Notes under the pieces: generated by a model
What the model was told of the DNA's origin: nothing
Seen by the model: only the letters and a program-made list of their open reading frames with translations
The model's database searches: none
Position numbers and translations under genes: made by a program
NCBI GenBank assembly: GCA_041674865.1
Contig: JBAYUX010000019.1
Span: 1-21,703, forward strand
Direction: 5' to 3'
DNA: 21,703 nucleotides
Origin: CALREA01 sp041674865
GTDB taxonomy: Bacteria; Patescibacteriota; Gracilibacteria; UBA1369; UBA12463
In this document: positions 7,542 to 15,122 of the stretch, piece by piece
Layout: the number at the start of each line of letters is the position of its first letter
Position numbering within the stretch: the stretch's first letter is position 1

Positions 7542-7576
7542 ATAGGTCAGGCGAGTGAGGTTTTTATTCATAGTAG

Positions 7577-7605
7577 AGTATACGCAAAAAAACCCCTCGT
7601 CGCAA
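7577..7605 (-). promoter_or_regulatory. Internal promoter upstream of ruvC
   Basis: On the minus strand TTGCGA (bases 7600-7605) is separated by 17 bp from TATACT (7577-7582). The predicted transcription start lies at about 7570, that is at the upstream in-frame ATG (7569-7571) and about 30 nt before the conserved RuvC start. This would let ruvC, the TPR gene, pilD, gpmI and manC be transcribed separately from pyk. Confidence 0.5.
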
Positions 7606-7641
7606 ATAAATCAAAGCTATGGAGTGTCTTTCAGTAAGTCC

Positions 7642-9060
7642 TTATACGACCGTTGTGGAAATGAGATTTTCGTCTTTGCTGGCATTGATAACAATGACGA
7701 TTTCCTCACCTTTTTTTACAACACCTTCTTTCTTCAAAAACTTTCCAATTTCCTTTGCTGCATTCTTGAAATCAATCTTCTGTACAAAAATATTGTTCAG
7801 TCCCCAGACGAGCGCGAGCTGGTTCCGTACTTTTTCTGAGGTGGTGAAGGTGATAATTGGCTTGTAGATTCGGTGTTTGGCGATGTGCTGAGCGGTATAT
7901 CCACTCATAGAGACGGCTACGATGCAGTCTGCATTGATGTCGAGCGCAAGCTTGGTTCCGTTCAAGCAGGTTGCATTACTGACAGGAATATCAAACTTTC
8001 GGATTTTAAACGGAAGGAGATGTTCGTACTTCTGTAGATTTTCTTCGGTCGCACGGGCAACTTTCGCAAGTGTTTCTACGGCTTCAACTGGATATTTTCC
8101 AACAGCTGTCTCATTGGAAAGCATGAGTGCGTCTGAGTGATCAAAGATCGCATTGGCGGCATCGGAAATTTCCGCTCGCGTTGCTCGCGCATTCTCAACC
8201 ATTGAGTTGAGCATTTGCGTTGCGGTGATAACTGGTTTTCCGTAGGTATTGCAGAGTAAGATCATTCGTTTCTGGACGATTGGCACCTGTTCGGCAGGAA
8301 TTTCTACTCCAAGATCGCCACGTGCGACCATGAGTGCATCGGATACTTTTACGATCTCTTCGAGGTTTTTGACCGCTTCGTGTCGCTCAATCTTTGCCAT
8401 AACCTTGGCTTTTGATTTTTTTGAAGCGAGGATTTTTTTGAGTCTGATAATATCGCTTGGATGTCTGACAAATGAAAGCGCGATGTAGTCGACATCATGC
8501 TTGATGCCAAATTCGAGATCCTTAAGATCCTTCGGCGTGAGTGGATCGGCTGATAGGGAAGCGGTTGGAACGTTGATACCTTTGTGAGATTTGATCGTCC
8601 CATCTGCTTCTACTCGGCAGAAAATTGATGTGCCAGTTATTTTTTCTACCGTGAGTTCGATGAGTCCGTCGTCAATCAAGATAGTGTCTTTTGGTCCGAC
8701 GTCTTTGTGGAGGTCTTTGAATTGAACGGGGAAGATAGAGGTTGTTTTTTGAGTCGTGTAGCTATCGTGTCCTGTTGAAAGAATGACTGTTTCATTTTTC
8801 TTGATCGCTACGCCTTCTTTTGGCATCTCTCCAATACGAATCTTGGGACCTTGGAGGTCTTGCAAGATGGCGATCGGCGTGTCGAGTTTCTTTGAAAGAT
8901 CTCGGATCATTTTGATCGTCTTCTCGAAATTCTTGTACTCACCGTGCGAGAAGTTAAGTCGTGCCACATTCATACCGGCTCGAATCATTTTTTCGAGAGT
9001 CTTTGGATTGTCGGAAGCCGGCCCGAGCGTACAGACGATTTTTGTTTTTTTCTGGAGCAT
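7642..9060 (-). CDS. pyk: Pyruvate kinase
   Basis: A 472-residue glycolytic enzyme that converts phosphoenolpyruvate and ADP to pyruvate and ATP in the cytoplasm. The N terminus has KTKIVCTLGPAS and NVARLNFSHG (R34, N36 and S38 bind substrate and potassium). QDLQGPKIRIG leads into the B domain. Active-site residues are K223 and E225 in VMAKIERHEA and D249 in MVARGDLGVEIP. The helix TATQMLNSMVENARATRAEISD and the motif DALMLSNETAVGKYPVEAV follow, and a normal C-terminal domain is present. Length and all catalytic residues are ordinary. The ATG at 9058-9060 is preceded by an extended -10 promoter and no Shine-Dalgarno site. With gpmI in the same run of genes, two lower-glycolysis steps are encoded close together. 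Confidence 0.96.
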   Translation of the reverse strand: MLQKKTKIVCTLGPASDNPKTLEKMIRAGMNVARLNFSHGEYKNFEKTIKMIRDLSKKLDTPIAILQDLQGPKIRIGEMPKEGVAIKKNETVILSTGHDSYTTQKTTSIFPVQFKDLHKDVGPKDTILIDDGLIELTVEKITGTSIFCRVEADGTIKSHKGINVPTASLSADPLTPKDLKDLEFGIKHDVDYIALSFVRHPSDIIRLKKILASKKSKAKVMAKIERHEAVKNLEEIVKVSDALMVARGDLGVEIPAEQVPIVQKRMILLCNTYGKPVITATQMLNSMVENARATRAEISDAANAIFDHSDALMLSNETAVGKYPVEAVETLAKVARATEENLQKYEHLLPFKIRKFDIPVSNATCLNGTKLALDINADCIVAVSMSGYTAQHIAKHRIYKPIITFTTSEKVRNQLALVWGLNNIFVQKIDFKNAAKEIGKFLKKEGVVKKGEEIVIVINASKDENLISTTVV

Positions 9061-9098
9061 GGTTTGTACTTTTATTTTTCAGCTTGTCTTCTTACTCT

Positions 9099-9107
9099 AT
9101 TATACCA
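9099..9107 (-). promoter_or_regulatory. Extended -10 promoter for pyk
   Basis: The minus strand shows TGGTATAAT, a perfect TATAAT (bases 9099-9104) with the TGn extension (9105-9107). I see no good -35 box at the usual distance, which is typical of extended -10 promoters. Transcription would begin near 9092, leaving a leader of about 32 nt. The gene-free stretch 9061-9238 otherwise holds only AT-rich sequence. Confidence 0.6.
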
Positions 9108-9200
9108 TAAGTTGTTGATTTGTGGCATATACCAGTACTTGTTATATTTGTTCTTTGTTTCTTAAAACTGTTTTCTGTACGTCCAAAAACTCGAATTATA

Positions 9201-9219
9201 TAATATTTTATAAATATTA
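9201..9219 (-). terminator. AT-only hairpin downstream of glmS, possible weak terminator
   Basis: An 8-bp stem (TAATATTT and its complement) with a 3-nt loop lies about 20 nt after the glmS stop. The stem has no G or C and no clean T run follows, so it could only be a weak terminator. It may instead simply reflect local AT richness. Confidence 0.25.
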
Positions 9220-9238
9220 AATTTTTTAGCCTTAAGTT

Positions 9239-11044
9239 TTACTTCACCGTCACGCTCTTCGCCAAATTTCGTGGCATGTCTGGGTTGTTTGAGCGGAGCA
9301 ACGCGAGATGGTAGGCGAGGATTTGGACTGGGATAATATTAACGATAGGGGAGGCGGTTCCGACATCCGGGACGCGAATCCAGTAGTCGAAAATTGGATC
9401 TTTTTCTGGTGCGACTCCAATGATGTATCCGCCACGCGCTTTGATTTCCATGGCGTTACTGATCATGGATTTTTTGGTCTCATCGTTGGCGACGAGGGCG
9501 ATACATGGAGTTCCTTTGCTAATGAGTGCGATTGGGCCGTGCTTGAGTTCACCTCCGGCAAAACCTTCGGCGTGGATATATGAAACTTCTTGTAATTTGA
9601 TGGCGGACTCGAGAGCCATTGGATAGTTGCTGGCTCGGCCGATGATGTACATGCTTTCTGCATGCTGAATGTGCTGTGCGAGTTTTTCGATATGTTCTTC
9701 GTAACGTGGATTCAAAAGATCATTGATCTGACCTGCGGCGTTAATGAGAAGCGCCTCTCCTTCATCAAGTTTTCCTGCAACTGCGTAGGCGAGAAGCATG
9801 AGAATGGCGAGCTGTGATGTTGTCGCTTTTGTTGATGCGACAGCTTTTTCCGGACCTGCCTTGATAGGAAGAACGATGTCGGATACACGGGCCATAGTGG
9901 ATGTTTCGACGTTCACGATTGAGATGATTTTTGCACCTTTGCTCTTGGCGATTTCGAGTGCTTCGAGGGTATCAGCGGTTTCTCCCGACTGTGATACGGC
10001 AATGACGAGCGATCGGTCGGTTAAGAAGTGGTGAAAGTTTGCGAACTCCGATCCAAATGCTGTGTTGACGTGTTTTTTTGCGATTGACGAGAACATGTAC
10101 TCAGCCGTCATACAAACCTTTCCTGCGGTTCCACATCCGATAAGATACGTTCCGAACGCGCCCTTTATGGCTTCTGCAACTTGCTGTATGAGTTCAGGTT
10201 CTTGATTGATGGCGCGATAGAGCGTGTCTTTTTGTTCCATGATTTCTTTCATCATGAAATATTTGAAGTCACCTTTTTCGGCGGCCTGCTCTGTCCATGT
10301 AATTTCGATTGTACGTTTTTGAATTGGTGTATCGGTTTCGAGATTTGTGTAAGTGGCACCATTTGAATCGATGATAACCATCTCGTTATCGTCGAGGTAT
10401 TGAACCTGGTTAGTGTGGTTGAGAAATGCGGGAATATCGGAGGCGACGAAGAATTCGTTGGTTGGTTTGCCGTTGGCGTCCGTGTTTTTTCCGACGCCGA
10501 TAATGAGCGGCGAGCCTCGGCGAGCCGCGATCATCTTGTTCTCACTCTTACATATAATAAGCGTAGCGTAACGACCTTCGACCAACTTGAATGCATTTTT
10601 TGTTGCTGTTACAAAATCGCCACTCTTCATTCCGTCCTCGATTAAGTGTGCCAAAACTTCCGAGTCGGTTTCTGATGTAAAGACGTGGCCTTCCTTCAAA
10701 AGCTCCTCCTTGAGTTCTGCATAATTTTCAAAGATACCATTATGCGCGAGTACTACATCTCGATTTTCACTTGCGTGTGGGTGTGCGTTTGCATCTGTTA
10801 CACCACCATGTGTGGCCCAGCGTGAGTGCCCAATAGCAATATGTTCTTGGGCATCTTCAATCTCTCCAAGTGCGATCTGTGCCTCTCCAATTTTTCCAAC
10901 ATGTTTTTGAATAACAATGTCATCTTTCGTTTTGTATGCAACGCCCCATGAGTCATATCCTCGATATTCGAGCTTCTTTAAGCCCTCAACGACCATATCT
11001 GTCGCCGTCTTTTTCGGTCCGAAATATCCAAAAATTCCACACAT
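9239..11044 (-). CDS. glmS: Glutamine--fructose-6-phosphate aminotransferase (isomerizing)
   Basis: A 601-residue enzyme that makes glucosamine-6-phosphate from fructose-6-phosphate and glutamine, the first step toward UDP-GlcNAc and peptidoglycan. The N-terminal class II glutaminase domain begins MCGIFGYFG, with Cys2 the nucleophile after Met removal, then YRGYDSWGVA, HSRWATHGG and LAHNGIFENY. Two sugar isomerase (SIS) domains follow, with QSGETADTLEALE, STKATTSQLA, EVSYIHAEGFAGGELKHGPIALI and the C-terminal lid NPDMPRNLAKSVTVK. DSWG replaces the DSAG/DSSG of most model bacteria. It lies 41 bp after the purQ-purS fusion, and both are glutamine amidotransferases, so they may be cotranscribed. 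The 41-bp leader is far too short for a glmS ribozyme. All key residues are present. Confidence 0.96.
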   Translation of the reverse strand: MCGIFGYFGPKKTATDMVVEGLKKLEYRGYDSWGVAYKTKDDIVIQKHVGKIGEAQIALGEIEDAQEHIAIGHSRWATHGGVTDANAHPHASENRDVVLAHNGIFENYAELKEELLKEGHVFTSETDSEVLAHLIEDGMKSGDFVTATKNAFKLVEGRYATLIICKSENKMIAARRGSPLIIGVGKNTDANGKPTNEFFVASDIPAFLNHTNQVQYLDDNEMVIIDSNGATYTNLETDTPIQKRTIEITWTEQAAEKGDFKYFMMKEIMEQKDTLYRAINQEPELIQQVAEAIKGAFGTYLIGCGTAGKVCMTAEYMFSSIAKKHVNTAFGSEFANFHHFLTDRSLVIAVSQSGETADTLEALEIAKSKGAKIISIVNVETSTMARVSDIVLPIKAGPEKAVASTKATTSQLAILMLLAYAVAGKLDEGEALLINAAGQINDLLNPRYEEHIEKLAQHIQHAESMYIIGRASNYPMALESAIKLQEVSYIHAEGFAGGELKHGPIALISKGTPCIALVANDETKKSMISNAMEIKARGGYIIGVAPEKDPIFDYWIRVPDVGTASPIVNIIPVQILAYHLALLRSNNPDMPRNLAKSVTVK

Positions 11045-11085
11045 ATTAATAATCGTTAACTAATTTGAAACCTACAATTTAAATT

Positions 11086-12414
11086 TTAAAATGCTTTTAT
11101 TTCAGCCGAGTGCGGATTGTGCAATAAATGTACGCCGACCACTTCTTCGAGTGATTTGCTGCTTTTGACGTTCCAATTCACACCTCTTCGAATGCTTGCA
11201 ATTCCAAGTCCTGGATATCGTTTCTTCAAAGATCCTGTGATGCTTTTTCCTGCGTAATTGTCGGGATCGAGAACAAGAAGATTTGTTCCTTCTGTTGCTT
11301 GCGTAGTTTCTGCTGCTGCAGGAATGATTCCTTTTCCGTTGTCGTATTTAAATACTCGTCCATCTTTTGTAGTCACTGTTACCATTTCTTTATTTGCGTT
11401 CATGATTTCATTGCTTCGAATAATGGTTTCGAGAAGCGATTTTTCGATATCAATCCCGGCAGGAGTTTTTTCTAAGTTCACTCCTACGTAGATTGATTTT
11501 TTTAATTTCAAATCGTTAAAACCGACCTGGTGAAATGCCTGTTCAACTGTTCGCTCTTCGTTGTCTGTGATGATTAACGAAATCATAAACGTATAATCTG
11601 CGACCTCATCAAATTTCGCGACTGGTTTTTCATTCCAAACAGTCTCTGTTATTTTTGGCTTAACGACGAATGATTTCTTGTCCTCGATATATCTTCTCAT
11701 CGAATCGAAAATTGGATCACCAACGTCCGTTCGTTCTGGATGTGGCATGAGCGCCATAATATTTCCCTCGAGATTGCAAACTCCTGCGAGGTTGTAGACA
11801 GCATTGTTTGGATTTACTGGAAACTCGTTGATGCAGTTTCCGCTCGCATCGCTGTATCGAAAAACCGTCTGCTCTTGCGCAATCATCGCGTCGAGAAGTT
11901 CTGGAATTTGCGTTGTGTATCGACCTTCTCCGTGAGCAATCGGAATCTTGATCGTCGTGCCTTTTGCAAAATTATTGAATGCGGTTCGTCCAGGTGTGAC
12001 GCTCTGCGTGATGTAAATCCAGTCGTTATAAAATCCTGTTCCGAGAATTTCACCATTCTTGATTCGTTCGTTCCATGCCAAGGCCATGTCGAGTTTTCGT
12101 GTCGTGACTCCCGGAATTACTCCGAGTTCGACGAGCATCTGAGCGCCGTTACAAATTCCAATCAACGGTTTGCCTTTGTTAGCCTCTACGAGAATTCGAC
12201 TAAAAATCGGATCTTTGGAAGCGATAATCCCACTTCGTCCACGATCTTCATATGAAAAACCTCCCGGAAGAATAAATCCATCGAACTGATCGAGCTGAAC
12301 ATTTTCTTCATTCCATCGAATGAGCTGGCTTTCCATGCCGACTCGTCGACACGCTCTAAGCGCCTCTAATTCGCAGTTGCTTCCCGGGAATAATATGACC
12401 GCTGTTTTTGCCAT
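11086..12414 (-). CDS. purQ: PurQ glutaminase fused to two PurS-like domains (FGAM synthase subunits)
   Basis: A 442-residue protein for the fourth step of purine synthesis (FGAR to FGAM). Residues 1 to about 250 are a class I glutaminase of PurQ type: FPGSNCE, DGFILPGGFSYEDRGRSG, the nucleophile C88 in GICNGAQ, and H225/E227 in ALMPHPERT. PurQ normally ends near here. Residues about 273-347 resemble PurS (VEQAFHQVGFNDLKLKKSIY, then ETIIRSNEIMNANKEM), and residues about 378-441 resemble PurS again (LDPDNYAGKSITGSLKK, IRRGVNWNV, HLLHNPHSAEI). Two PurS units in tandem would mimic the PurS dimer, or the N-terminal domain of large PurL, which bridges glutaminase and synthase. PurQ is firm; both PurS-like calls are my pattern reading. 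The synthase part, PurL, is not in this window. The ATG lies 8 bp after the predicted -10 box, so the mRNA may be leaderless. Confidence 0.85.
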   Translation of the reverse strand: MAKTAVILFPGSNCELEALRACRRVGMESQLIRWNEENVQLDQFDGFILPGGFSYEDRGRSGIIASKDPIFSRILVEANKGKPLIGICNGAQMLVELGVIPGVTTRKLDMALAWNERIKNGEILGTGFYNDWIYITQSVTPGRTAFNNFAKGTTIKIPIAHGEGRYTTQIPELLDAMIAQEQTVFRYSDASGNCINEFPVNPNNAVYNLAGVCNLEGNIMALMPHPERTDVGDPIFDSMRRYIEDKKSFVVKPKITETVWNEKPVAKFDEVADYTFMISLIITDNEERTVEQAFHQVGFNDLKLKKSIYVGVNLEKTPAGIDIEKSLLETIIRSNEIMNANKEMVTVTTKDGRVFKYDNGKGIIPAAAETTQATEGTNLLVLDPDNYAGKSITGSLKKRYPGLGIASIRRGVNWNVKSSKSLEEVVGVHLLHNPHSAEIKAF

Positions 12415-12422
12415 GCGCCGTT

Positions 12423-12451
12423 ACTGTACCAGCTTCAATCACTGTCGGCAA
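12423..12451 (-). promoter_or_regulatory. Promoter of purQ-glmS, possibly leaderless
   Basis: On the minus strand TTGCCG (bases 12446-12451) and TACAGT (12423-12428) are separated by 17 bp, and the -10 box carries a TGG extension. Only eight bases lie between the -10 box and the A of the ATG (12414), so the transcript would start at or within a base or two of the start codon. Confidence 0.5.
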
Positions 12452-12527
12452 GATGGGATATTTGCCATACGATACCTTTACAGGTGTCTCTTTTTGGCTT
12501 TAATTAGCCTTAAAAATTCTCTAAGTC

Positions 12528-12555
12528 TTGCTATTTTAGAAAATACATGTACAAT
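12528..12555 (+). promoter_or_regulatory. Promoter of the plus-strand hypothetical gene
   Basis: TTGCTA (12528-12533) and TACAAT (12550-12555) are separated by 16 bp. Transcription would start near 12562, about 16 nt before the ATG at 12578. It is divergent from the purQ promoter about 75 bp away. The gene-free stretch 12415-12577 holds these two promoters and nothing else I can name. Confidence 0.5.
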
Positions 12556-12577
12556 CACACCCTTTCATTTTTATTTT

Positions 12578-13975
12578 ATGGGATCTCTCGACGACGGCTC
12601 CTCCTCAGTTCAATCTTCTGTGCTAGATGCTTTGTCCGCTCCTCCGGCAACCGTAGCTACTTCTGCAAATGTTCTAGAAAATCGTTCTCGAGTCTCTCTT
12701 GTAGTTCCCGAAGACGTGAAGCGCAAGGTTGGTGATGTTTCTGCTCATGTTCAGGATCGTCTCGAAACTGAGCTGGTCGCTCAGGCGGTTGATGCGTGGA
12801 AAGTTTTGCAAATAAAATTGATTCAATCTTTTGAAGAGTTGAATGTTTCTGGTAGTGCTCAGCGAGTTCCACTTATTGGTCCTCAGCGTTTTCCTCTCGA
12901 AGATTTTTTGCGCGATGCTCTTGATCAAGTTGGATCTGCCCTTATGAATATGGGTGCTGCACGTGTTACTGGTCTAGATGGTTCCCTTGCTGAAGTTTCC
13001 TTGGGTTTTGATCGACAAGCTGTTCCTGGAAATGCCGAGCCTCGTAACTTGTTACGACTTCTCCAGATCATTGATAGAATTCGTCGTTTGACCGATGAGG
13101 ATGCGAACAAGAGAGTTGGTTATGCTACTCAACTTAGGGTTCTTGAGGCTCAGAAGTTGCAACTTATTGAGAAACGGAAGGGGATCGTTGGCGGAAATCA
13201 CACAAATGATCCAATACTTCGTGATATTGATCGGGACACTGTTCGTAATGACGCAGAGATAACTAAGTTGCAAGCGGCCATTGCCAATATTGATAACTCA
13301 AAATTGATCCCTAGTCTTACGGCGCTTGTTGGAAAGATGCTCAATGCTCCTTATCAACCAGGAAGACTTTCAGAGACTGTTGCTTCTTTTGTTCAGGCTG
13401 TCCGCGAAGTTCCTCTTGTTGCGAGTCGAGTTTCTCCAAAAGAACTCGATAAACTTCCTGGAGATATTTCTCTTCAGGTGAAAGTTGACCTTCCGAAGCC
13501 TCCTGAAAAAGCTGTTGAATTGCCTCGACCAATTGCACCATCTCAACCTCTCTCTTCCTCAAGGCCTTTAAAACGTCATCCTGTTTCTTCTAAGCTTCAG
13601 CCTAAGAGTGATTATTTGCGTCGAGAGGTTGGTCTTTTAAAAGCGAGGTATCCTGATGTGCAGATTGTTATGCTTGATACTAATGAGATGATGCAGGGCT
13701 CAAAGAAGATAGGTCTTTCTCCTTTTGATCAGCACGGAAAACCTCGACCACAAGAGGAGATTGTTATAGATCTCTGTAATTATGCTGAAGCTCATCTAGA
13801 TGAATATGCTTTAGTATACGGAGAGCCACTTCCGATTCCCTCTATATTAAAAGTGGAGTTCATGGTTGATGGGTACATTGTTACTATCAACGATAGACCT
13901 TGTGGTTCTTTCAGTCTCGACTTACGCAAGGTTCCTATCGATGCAGCGATTAGAATGGTTCAGTCTCTTCGTTAA
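12578..13975 (+). CDS. Hypothetical protein, three-part architecture with C-terminal domain
   Basis: I do not recognise this 465-residue protein, the only plus-strand gene here. It has no signal peptide or membrane helix, so it is probably cytoplasmic. Residues 1-40 are Ser/Ala-rich and probably disordered. Residues about 45-285 are mostly helical with a charged, coiled-coil-like stretch (about 180-240). Residues about 303-345 are a Pro/Lys-rich linker. The last 120 residues look like a compact alpha/beta domain (LLKARYPDVQIVMLDTNEMM, EEIVIDLCNYAEAHLDEY, ILKVEFMVDGYIVTINDRPCG). I chose the ATG at 12578 because it lies just after a promoter; the open frame extends up to 12320, but that part runs through the purQ start. 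Third positions favour T, unlike the minus-strand genes, which may reflect strand skew rather than transfer. Its stop is 11 bp from the convergent aminopeptidase stop. Confidence 0.75.
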   Translation: MGSLDDGSSSVQSSVLDALSAPPATVATSANVLENRSRVSLVVPEDVKRKVGDVSAHVQDRLETELVAQAVDAWKVLQIKLIQSFEELNVSGSAQRVPLIGPQRFPLEDFLRDALDQVGSALMNMGAARVTGLDGSLAEVSLGFDRQAVPGNAEPRNLLRLLQIIDRIRRLTDEDANKRVGYATQLRVLEAQKLQLIEKRKGIVGGNHTNDPILRDIDRDTVRNDAEITKLQAAIANIDNSKLIPSLTALVGKMLNAPYQPGRLSETVASFVQAVREVPLVASRVSPKELDKLPGDISLQVKVDLPKPPEKAVELPRPIAPSQPLSSSRPLKRHPVSSKLQPKSDYLRREVGLLKARYPDVQIVMLDTNEMMQGSKKIGLSPFDQHGKPRPQEEIVIDLCNYAEAHLDEYALVYGEPLPIPSILKVEFMVDGYIVTINDRPCGSFSLDLRKVPIDAAIRMVQSLR

Positions 13976-13986
13976 AAATAGATTTT

Positions 13987-15078
13987 TTATTTGAGTTGAA
14001 TTGTCACTGCGCTTAACTTCTTTGGATACACCGCGAGATTTACTGGGCCTTTCTTTGTGACGAGGATCATGTCTTCGATGCGGACACCGAACTGGCTGTC
14101 GAGGTAGATGCCTGGTTCCGAGGTAATGACACAGCGTTCGATGAGTTTGTCTTTTGAGCCTGGGCCGACGTTTGGTGATTCGTGAACTTCGAGTCCGATG
14201 CCGTGACCGAGAGAGTGGCCGAAGTTTTTTTCGTAACCTGCTTTTGCAATGATATCACGTGCGATCTTGTCGCAATCTCCGCCAGTGTTGCCGATTTTCA
14301 TATGTTTGATGGCGGCTTCTTGAGCCTCGAGAACTTTGTTGTAAATTTTCGCCTCGAACTCAGTTGGTTTTTTAGTGAAGAATGTTCGTGTCATATCGGA
14401 GCAGTATCCGCCGTAAATGAAACCCATGTCGATCAAAACGATATCGCCTTTCTTAAACTCCTTGTCGGTATTCTGATGATGTGGAATGGCGCTATTTGGA
14501 CCAAATCCAACGATCGCCTTGAATGAGATTCGTGATTCAAATCCGTCACTATAATCAAATGCAGCGATTTCAATTTCGTCTGCAATCTGTCGTTCGGTCT
14601 TTCCAGGTTTGAGTTTTTTAACGATTTTCTTAAGAGCATCTTCGGCGCAACGTTGTGCGTGAATAATTTTATCGATCTCTTCATCGGTCTTGCTGATGCG
14701 AAGTACTGAGTCGATATTGCTGATTGGCTTGAGCGCTACGCCCTTGAGTTTCTTTCCCCAGCCGATGTACTGATTAACGTGCATATGCTCCGTTTCGAAT
14801 CCGAGTTTTTTAATCTTCTCTTTTTTAAGGAAGTCTGCGAAACCCGTACCCCTAAGAGTCGAAGTATCAATGTATGTGAAATGTGGTGGAAGATTTTTTT
14901 CAACGTAGCCTTTGTATCGGAAGTCGGTGAAGAAAAAGTGCTTCTTTGGCGTTACGATAATGAATGCCGTTGTTCCCGTGAACCACGTAAGATATCGAAT
15001 ATTAAAAAGATTCTGAATGAGAATAGCGTCGACTTTTTCTTGTTTGAAAATGGGCGCGAGTTTTTTGGTTCGGTACAT
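13987..15078 (-). CDS. Aminopeptidase P family (M24) metallopeptidase, Xaa-Pro type
   Basis: A 363-residue cytoplasmic peptidase of the pita-bread fold that removes the N-terminal residue before proline or cleaves Xaa-Pro dipeptides. The N-terminal creatinase-like domain (1 to about 125) contains IRYLTWFTGTTAFIIV. The catalytic domain has the five metal ligands D217 (VLIDMGF), D228 (YCSDMTRTF), H292 (GHSLGHGIGLEVHE), E321 (TSEPGIY) and E335 (VRIEDM), plus H200/H201 of the IPHH motif. Length is normal for the family (about 350-370). Whether it acts as aminopeptidase P or as prolidase cannot be told from sequence. It starts 44 bp after the ruvA stop and converges on the plus-strand gene with only 11 bp between stop codons; the AT hairpin there (13974-13987) is weak. 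Confidence 0.92.
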   Translation of the reverse strand: MYRTKKLAPIFKQEKVDAILIQNLFNIRYLTWFTGTTAFIIVTPKKHFFFTDFRYKGYVEKNLPPHFTYIDTSTLRGTGFADFLKKEKIKKLGFETEHMHVNQYIGWGKKLKGVALKPISNIDSVLRISKTDEEIDKIIHAQRCAEDALKKIVKKLKPGKTERQIADEIEIAAFDYSDGFESRISFKAIVGFGPNSAIPHHQNTDKEFKKGDIVLIDMGFIYGGYCSDMTRTFFTKKPTEFEAKIYNKVLEAQEAAIKHMKIGNTGGDCDKIARDIIAKAGYEKNFGHSLGHGIGLEVHESPNVGPGSKDKLIERCVITSEPGIYLDSQFGVRIEDMILVTKKGPVNLAVYPKKLSAVTIQLK

Positions 15079-15122
15079 GGAAGTTGTTTTATATGCTTAT
15101 GTTTTTTTGTGCGACTATCTGG

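Noticed and set aside
9121..9150. Imperfect dyad around AGTACT in the pyk upstream region as an operator
   Set aside because: The arms pair over only a few bases with mismatches, which is expected by chance in AT-rich DNA.
11045..11085. glmS ribozyme or riboswitch in the glmS leader
   Set aside because: Only 41 bp separate purQ and glmS, far less than the ribozyme needs, and no matching structure is visible.
12320..12577. Upstream extension of the plus-strand hypothetical frame by 86 codons
   Set aside because: It runs antisense through the purQ start and across both divergent promoters. The ATG at 12578 lies directly after a promoter and begins sequence with a clear coding character.
13974..13987. 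Small AT hairpin between the convergent stop codons as a bidirectional terminator
   Set aside because: A six-pair stem made only of A and T with a two-base loop is too weak to claim; termination here may depend on other signals.
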